From Pseudomonadota bacterium (GTDB lineage Bacteria > Myxococcota > Bradymonadia > UBA4248), in assembly GCA_017629415.1 (NCBI GenBank), contig JAGBXG010000277.1:1-5743 (forward strand): DNA of 5,743 nt, in the 5' to 3' direction. Shown here piece by piece: positions 1-2,971 of this stretch. Within the stretch, counting starts at the first letter, position 1; every line of letters starts with the position of its first letter. The notes under the pieces are model-generated. The model was not told the origin of the DNA and ran no database searches. It saw only the letters and a list, made by a program, of their open reading frames with translations. Position numbers and translations under genes: made by a program.

Positions 1-2
1 AC

Positions 3-89
3 CCAAAGGTGAGTATTCAGCTGAGGCGGAAGTTAGCCGCCATGGACTTCGATTATCTCTTAAACCTAGTAGGCATCAAGGAAAACTAG
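3..89 (+). CDS. possible C-terminal tail of an unidentified plus-strand gene (partial)
   Basis: The third forward frame is open from the left edge to a TAG at 87-89 and gives 28 residues ending in MDFDYLLNLVGIKEN. The composition, with charged residues followed by an amphipathic Leu/Val/Ile stretch, is protein-like. The other two forward frames meet a stop at base 10 or continue into the palindromic repeat, which is unlikely coding sequence. If real, the gene converges on serA, with hairpins in the gap between them. No family can be recognised from so few residues, and 28 open codons can occur by chance, so this is a tentative call that depends on the sequence to the left. Confidence 0.35.
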   Translation, partial: PKVSIQLRRKLAAMDFDYLLNLVGIKEN

Positions 90-103
90 AATGCGACAGC
101 CCT

Positions 104-142
104 GGGGCTCAGCCCCTTTAGCGGGGTCTGGGGCGGAGCCCC
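104..142. repeat. REP-like G/C-rich palindromic element
   Basis: The element contains two small hairpins, GGGGC-TCA-GCCCC (104-116) and GGGGC-GGA-GCCCC (130-142). The outer arms also pair with each other: GGGGCTC at 104-110 is the exact reverse complement of GAGCCCC at 136-142, and CCCC at 113-116 can pair with GGGG at 123-126. It can therefore fold as two short hairpins or as one long stem. Intergenic elements of this GGGGTCTGGGGCGGAGCCCC style recur in many bacterial genomes. That this copy belongs to a dispersed family is inferred from its form, since only one copy is visible here. No T-tract follows on either strand, so it is not a standard terminator. Confidence 0.6.
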
Positions 143-151
143 ACAAAAGAT

Positions 152-187
152 AAAAAAACGCGGGCGTATCCGACAGGATAGCCCGCG
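152..187 (-). terminator. intrinsic (Rho-independent) terminator of the serC-serA operon
   Basis: On the minus strand a strong hairpin is followed at once by seven T residues (the A-run at 152-158). The stem pairs CGCGGGC (159-165) with GCCCGCG (181-187) and TATCC (167-171) with GGATA (176-180). One base, G166, is bulged and the loop is GACA, so there are 12 pairs in all. It lies about 53 bases beyond the serA stop codon. The plus strand has no T-run after the hairpin, so the signal works in one direction and serves the minus-strand operon. Confidence 0.88.
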
Positions 188-194
188 TTGTGCG

Positions 195-220
195 CGGCGT
201 ATCGGCGAAGCCGATAGCCG
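195..220. repeat. second hairpin, similar in sequence to the terminator stem
   Basis: CGGC (195-198) pairs with GCCG (217-220), and TATCGGC (200-206) pairs with GCCGATA (210-216). G199 is bulged and the loop is GAA, giving 11 pairs. Its outer stem words, GGCGTATC and GATAGCC, also occur in the terminator hairpin, with the bulged G at the same place. It starts about 20 bases after the serA stop in the transcript and has no T-tract. Possible roles are protection of the operon mRNA 3' end or membership in a paired palindromic repeat. Confidence 0.6.
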
Positions 221-239
221 TGCTTTGAGAAAATAGAAA

Positions 240-1391
240 TTAGAGGACGCGAATGCCGACGAGACCGTCGATGCCAGTGATAGTGGCGGCGTCAACGGCG
301 GCGCTGACTTCGACGATGGCGTAGGAGATGTCCCCGCGAGTGGCGGTGGCGATGGCGCTGATGCCGGGAATGGCTTTGGCGACCTGAGCGGCGAAATCGG
401 CGTTTTTGAGGGCCGTGACGGTCATACGCTGGGCTGCGTTGCCCATCGCGAGGCTCAGTTTGGGGAAGTTGACGGAGTTGAGAATATCGCCGCGTTCGAG
501 GAAGTTGATGGTTTGGTTGACGGCCATGTAGGCGCAATTTTCTTCGGCTTCGGGCGTGGAGGCACCGAGGTGCGGCAAGCATGTCGCTTTTTCGCACTTG
601 AGGAGGGTTTCATCGCCAAAGTCGGTGACATAGTTGGCCACTTTGCCCGATTCGAGGGCGGCAACCATGTCAGCGGAGTTGACGAGACCGCCGCGCGAGA
701 AGTTCATGACGCGGACGCCATCTTTCATTTCGGCGATGGTGGCGGCGCAAATGGTGTTTTTCGTTTCGGGTGTCTGGGGAATATGCAGCGTGATGTAATC
801 GCAGGATGCATAGATTTCTTTGAGATCCGTGACGACTTTGACGCATGCGGGCAGACGTTTGGCGGCTTCTTCGCTGAGGTAGGGATCGTAACCCATGACG
901 CTCATACCGAGGGCAACGGCATCGTTGGCGACAATGGCACCGATGGCACCAAGGCCGATAATACCGAGCATTTTGCCTTTGAGTTCGGGACCGACGAACT
1001 GAGCTTTGCCTTTTTCGACGAGTTTGGGCACTTCATCACCGTTGCCGATAAGTGTTTTTTCCCAGGCCACGCCTTTGATGATGGGACGTGCGGCAGAAAG
1101 CATGCCGAGGAGCACGAGTTCGGCGACGGCGTTGGCATTGGCACCCGGCGTATTGAATACGACGATGCCTTTTTCGGAGCAGACAGGAATGGGAATATTG
1201 TTGACGCCTGCGCCCGCGCGAGCAATCGATTTCATGGCTGGAGTTGTGCTGAAGTCGATTTCGTGCATATCGGCGGAACGAAGAATCACGGCATCACAAT
1301 CGGTCAGACCGGCGTCGAGAGCGTATTTATCTTTTGGGAAAATCGCGAGACCCTGAGCCGAAATTTTATTCATGGTATGAATTTTAAACAT
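240..1391 (-). CDS. serA: D-3-phosphoglycerate dehydrogenase, short form with a degenerate ACT-like tail
   Basis: This cytoplasmic enzyme is predicted to oxidise 3-phosphoglycerate to 3-phosphohydroxypyruvate with NAD, the first committed step of serine synthesis. The 383-residue protein has the D-2-hydroxyacid dehydrogenase layout. GAGVNNI is at 60-66 and NTPGANANAVAE at 80-91. The NAD-binding Rossmann motif GLGAIG is at 146-151 with the ribose-binding Asp169. The catalytic Arg233 lies in SRGG, and the catalytic His274 lies in PHLGAST. The acidic partner falls in DFGDE (257-261), though the exact residue is uncertain because this loop is one residue shorter than in E. coli SerA. Residues from about 311 resemble an ACT regulatory domain but lack the usual HxNxPG serine-binding loop. 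The start at 1391 is chosen because AAGGAG lies eight bases upstream; Met7 is less well placed. It is the second gene of an operon, 20 bases after serC. Confidence 0.95.
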   Translation of the reverse strand: MFKIHTMNKISAQGLAIFPKDKYALDAGLTDCDAVILRSADMHEIDFSTTPAMKSIARAGAGVNNIPIPVCSEKGIVVFNTPGANANAVAELVLLGMLSAARPIIKGVAWEKTLIGNGDEVPKLVEKGKAQFVGPELKGKMLGIIGLGAIGAIVANDAVALGMSVMGYDPYLSEEAAKRLPACVKVVTDLKEIYASCDYITLHIPQTPETKNTICAATIAEMKDGVRVMNFSRGGLVNSADMVAALESGKVANYVTDFGDETLLKCEKATCLPHLGASTPEAEENCAYMAVNQTINFLERGDILNSVNFPKLSLAMGNAAQRMTVTALKNADFAAQVAKAIPGISAIATATRGDISYAIVEVSAAVDAATITGIDGLVGIRVL

Positions 1392-1399
1392 CGCATTGT

Positions 1400-1405
1400 C
1401 TCCTT
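1400..1405 (-). promoter_or_regulatory. Shine-Dalgarno site of serA
   Basis: AAGGAG lies on the minus strand eight bases before the ATG at 1389-1391, inside the 20-base serC-serA gap. It supports the first Met over the in-frame Met7 (MNKIS). It also shows that serA is initiated independently rather than by coupling alone. Confidence 0.85.
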
Positions 1406-1411
1406 GTCGGC

Positions 1412-2509
1412 TTACTTGTTTTCTTCAGCGAATTTTTTCATGAAGTCGATGAGGGCCTGGACGCCTTCGAGGCTCATGGCATTGTACATAGAGGCGCGCA
1501 TACCGCCGACGAGACGGTGGCCAGCGAGGTTGACGAGACCGGCTTTAGCGGCTTCGGAGACGAATTTCTTGTTGATGGCGGTGGCTTTTTCGGGGTCCGT
1601 TTCTTTGGTAAGGAACGGAATGTTCATGATCGAACGGCTGTCTTTATCGACGGTGGCACGATAGTAATCGGAGCTGTCGAGATAATCATAGAACAGGTTG
1701 GCTTTTTCATAGTTGCGTTTGGCCATACCTTCGGCGCCGCCATTTTCTTTAATCCAGTCGAGGACGAGACCCATGACATAGATGGGATAGCAAGGCGGTG
1801 TATTGAACATCGAGCCGTTCTTGGAGTGCGTGTCATAACGGAGCATCGTGGGAACGGTGCTGGGGAGATCTTCACGGATGAGGTCTTCGCGAATGATGAC
1901 GAGGGTCACGCCGGCAGGGGCGAGGTTTTTCTGAGCACCTGCATAGAAGAGGGCGAACTTGGTGATATCGATGGGTTCGGAGAGGATGTTGGAGGAAGCG
2001 TCGCAAACGAGGGGGATATCGCCGGTATCGGGAATGTTATTCCACTTGGTGCCGTAAATCGTGTTGTTCAGGGTCATGTGAACATAGTCATAATCGCCTT
2101 CGACTTTTTTGCAGTCGGGGATATAGCAGCAGCCGCGATCGCGGGAAGAAGCCACGACATCGACGGTATCGAGGAAACGACGAGCTTCTTCGATGGCTTT
2201 CTTTGACCAGACGCCAGTGTCGATATAAGCCGCTTTGCCTGTTTTGTTGAGGTTGAGCGGAATCATGGCGAACTGGAGGCTTGCGCCGCCCTGGAGGAAG
2301 AGGACTTTGTAATTGTCGGGCACATGAAGCAAATCACGAATCTTCGCTTCGCAGCCTTCAATAATGGGCTTATAAGCACCCGAACGGTGGCTCATTTCCA
2401 TGACAGATTGGCCTGTACCATTGCAATCGAGCATTTCTTTGGCACAAATTTCAAGGACGGATTCGGGAAGCGTTGAAGGACCAGCACTGAAATTGTAAAC
2501 GCGACTCAT
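1412..2509 (-). CDS. serC: phosphoserine aminotransferase
   Basis: This PLP-dependent class V aminotransferase is predicted to transfer the amino group of glutamate to 3-phosphohydroxypyruvate to make O-phospho-L-serine. Members of the family can also act on the related intermediate of pyridoxal phosphate synthesis in some bacteria. The 365-residue length is normal. Visible motifs in order are the N-terminal YNFSAGPSTLP (5-15), His41-Arg42, the cofactor-phosphate loop GGAS (74-77), Trp101 stacking on PLP, NNTIYGT (148-154), Asp170 facing the pyridine nitrogen, the Schiff-base Lys194 in GAQKNLAPAG, FNTPP (235-239), and GHRLVGGMRAS (330-340), which carries substrate-binding residues. The reading frame stays open upstream to an ATG at 2674. 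The start at 2509 is chosen because the family begins at this motif and AGGAG lies six bases before it. It is the first gene of the serC-serA operon. Confidence 0.97.
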   Translation of the reverse strand: MSRVYNFSAGPSTLPESVLEICAKEMLDCNGTGQSVMEMSHRSGAYKPIIEGCEAKIRDLLHVPDNYKVLFLQGGASLQFAMIPLNLNKTGKAAYIDTGVWSKKAIEEARRFLDTVDVVASSRDRGCCYIPDCKKVEGDYDYVHMTLNNTIYGTKWNNIPDTGDIPLVCDASSNILSEPIDITKFALFYAGAQKNLAPAGVTLVIIREDLIREDLPSTVPTMLRYDTHSKNGSMFNTPPCYPIYVMGLVLDWIKENGGAEGMAKRNYEKANLFYDYLDSSDYYRATVDKDSRSIMNIPFLTKETDPEKATAINKKFVSEAAKAGLVNLAGHRLVGGMRASMYNAMSLEGVQALIDFMKKFAEENK

Positions 2510-2515
2510 GTTTCT

Positions 2516-2520
2516 CTCCT
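2516..2520 (-). promoter_or_regulatory. Shine-Dalgarno site that fixes the serC start
   Basis: AGGAG on the minus strand lies six bases before the ATG at 2507-2509. This rules out the 55-codon in-frame upstream extension as part of SerC. Confidence 0.88.
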
Positions 2521-2531
2521 CACGAGAATAT

Positions 2532-2576
2532 TGGGCTTTTCGGATGACTGTTCTGAAAATATCACCGAAAATCCCA
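2532..2576 (-). promoter_or_regulatory. stem-loop in the serC 5' leader next to the ribosome binding site
   Basis: Bases 2532-2543 (TGGGCTTTTCGG) pair with 2565-2576 (CCGAAAATCCCA) at 11 of 12 positions, with a single mismatch at 2536/2572 and a 21-base loop. In the serC transcript this stem ends 11 bases before the AGGAG site. No T-tract follows, so it is not a terminator. It could influence ribosome access or mRNA stability. The pairing is seen directly; the role is inferred. Confidence 0.5.
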
Positions 2577-2584
2577 GTTAAAGA

Positions 2585-2638
2585 CAGTGGATGACATCGA
2601 ACGTATAAAGGCCACTGCTTGCTGCTCAAACAATGGCC
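2585..2638 (-). promoter_or_regulatory. mutually exclusive stem-loops in the serC leader (attenuator-like)
   Basis: In minus-strand RNA order there are three segments: GGCCAUUG (2638-2631), CAGUGGCC (2617-2610) and CCACUG (2590-2585). The first and second form eight pairs including one U-G, with a 13-base loop. The second and third form six perfect pairs with a 19-base loop. Because the middle segment is shared, only one hairpin can form at a time. That is the arrangement expected of a leader switch, but no U-tract terminator follows, so classical attenuation is not shown. It matches no riboswitch or T-box that I recognise. Confidence 0.4.
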
Positions 2639-2677
2639 ACGCTCTAAAATGTCAGCCGATGATTTTAAACACATCTA

Positions 2678-2694
2678 CTGAAAACACGTTTCAG
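2678..2694. promoter_or_regulatory. 17-base inverted repeat at the likely serC transcript start
   Basis: CTGAAA (2678-2683) and TTTCAG (2689-2694) form a perfect six-base inverted repeat around ACACG. If the promoter at 2703-2734 is used, transcription would begin near 2696, so the palindrome would cover the first transcribed bases. It could be a repressor operator or a 5'-end hairpin protecting the mRNA. The family of any binding protein is unknown. Confidence 0.4.
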
Positions 2695-2702
2695 AAATCG
2701 TA

Positions 2703-2734
2703 TTTATACAACCAAAGCGTCACTTTTATGTCAA
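2703..2734 (-). promoter_or_regulatory. candidate sigma70-type promoter for serC-serA
   Basis: Read on the minus strand, a perfect TTGACA -35 (2734-2729) is followed by TATAAA (2708-2703, five of six consensus bases). The spacer is 20 bases, longer than the usual 16-18, which weakens the call. It would give a leader of about 187 bases carrying both stem-loop systems. Confidence 0.4.
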
Positions 2735-2782
2735 GGTTAAAATACGCGCAAACCCGCATAAATACTTGCGATAACGCACTTC

Positions 2783-2866
2783 ATGTGGTCTCCTGTAGTA
2801 ACATGTGCGGATGTGTATGAACAGGTAAGATTATATGCGCAATGTGTGAACATGTGAGAACATGTA
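2783..2866. repeat. cluster of ATGTG / ACATGT boxes with near-helical spacing
   Basis: ATGTG begins at 2783, 2803, 2811, 2842 and 2852, with a variant ATGTA at 2862. The steps are 20, 8, 31, 10 and 10 bases. Three copies lie within the palindrome ACATGT (2801, 2850, 2860). The last two are tandem GAACATGT units ten bases apart. A TATGCGC word flanks the right half on both sides (2834-2840 and 2873-2879). This resembles a regulator-binding array in the space between divergent genes. No known operator is recognised. Confidence 0.45.
2830..2858 (-). promoter_or_regulatory. alternative minus-strand promoter inside the ATGTG cluster
   Basis: The minus strand carries a perfect TATAAT (2835-2830). 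A four-of-six -35 match, CTCACA (2858-2853), lies at the ideal 17-base spacing. The -35 overlaps the tandem ACATGT boxes, so a protein bound there could control it. It would produce a leader of about 310 bases for serC. It competes with the candidate at 2703-2734, and either, both or neither may be real. Confidence 0.35.
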
Positions 2867-2895
2867 TGAAGCTATGCGCCTTGTAGGTCTCAAGC

Positions 2896-2950
2896 CCGGC
2901 TTTTTGCCCCAAATCACATTATGCCTTAAAAAGTATCCGGCTTTTTTTGC
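2896..2950. repeat. direct repeat of CCGGC plus T-tract plus GC
   Basis: CCGGCTTTTTGC (2896-2907) recurs as CCGGCTTTTTTTGC (2937-2950), 41 bases later. The first copy sits in a short AAGC-CCG-GCTT hairpin with T-residues. The second lies in AAAAAG-TATCCGG-CTTTTT (2928-2946), a weak A/T stem followed by more T. Both stems are weak for terminators. The second copy ends 21 bases before the TPR gene start, so it would lie in or near that gene's leader. Confidence 0.35.
2904..2932 (+). promoter_or_regulatory. weak candidate promoter for the TPR gene
   Basis: TTGCCC (2904-2909) and TAAAAA (2927-2932) are 17 bases apart and each matches the sigma70 consensus at four of six positions. It is placed to give a leader of about 32 bases. 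Such matches are common by chance in A/T-rich DNA. I saw no better plus-strand promoter between 2640 and 2971. Confidence 0.2.
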
Positions 2951-2960
2951 GCGTGTTTCT

Positions 2961-2970
2961 GGGGTAAGGG
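2961..2970 (+). promoter_or_regulatory. poor ribosome binding site of the TPR gene
   Basis: GGGGTAAGGG precedes the ATG at 2972 by one base. The AAGGG part is too close to the start for good spacing, while GGGG is seven bases away but a weak match. This contrasts with the strong AAGGAG and AGGAG of the serine genes and suggests modest translation. An in-frame TAA at 2927-2929, with no ATG, GTG or TTG after it, makes 2972 the earliest possible start. Confidence 0.45.
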
Positions 2971-2971
2971 T

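Noticed and set aside
513..1664. 383-codon plus-strand open frame antisense to serA and the end of serC
   Set aside because: It lies opposite two clearly recognised genes, is rich in Gly, Phe and Asp as expected from antisense of this codon bias, and has no recognisable motif. The length equal to SerA is a coincidence.
1517..2206. 229-codon plus-strand open frame antisense to serC
   Set aside because: It is a shadow of the strongly conserved serC reading frame, with the same Gly/Asp/Ile-rich antisense composition.
2510..2674. 55-codon N-terminal extension of SerC from an ATG at 2674
   Set aside because: SerC proteins begin at the YNFSAGP motif, and AGGAG is correctly placed before 2509. The extension overlaps leader stem-loops. 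Its several Ser codons were considered as a leader peptide, but the frame has no stop before serC.
2510..2700. Serine T-box riboswitch or other known riboswitch before serC
   Set aside because: I find no T-box sequence, specifier stem or terminator/antiterminator pair with a U-tract, and no other riboswitch core that I recognise.
2587..2820. 77-codon plus-strand open frame in the divergent gap
   Set aside because: It has no Shine-Dalgarno site, an unusual composition rich in Cys, Asn and Thr, and overlaps both candidate minus-strand promoters and the repeat array.
2510..2971. Replication origin suggested by the strand-skew flip and repeat cluster
   Set aside because: The flip is G-rich to C-rich from left to right, opposite to a usual origin. 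No DnaA box cluster is visible, and the flip is explained by gene direction.
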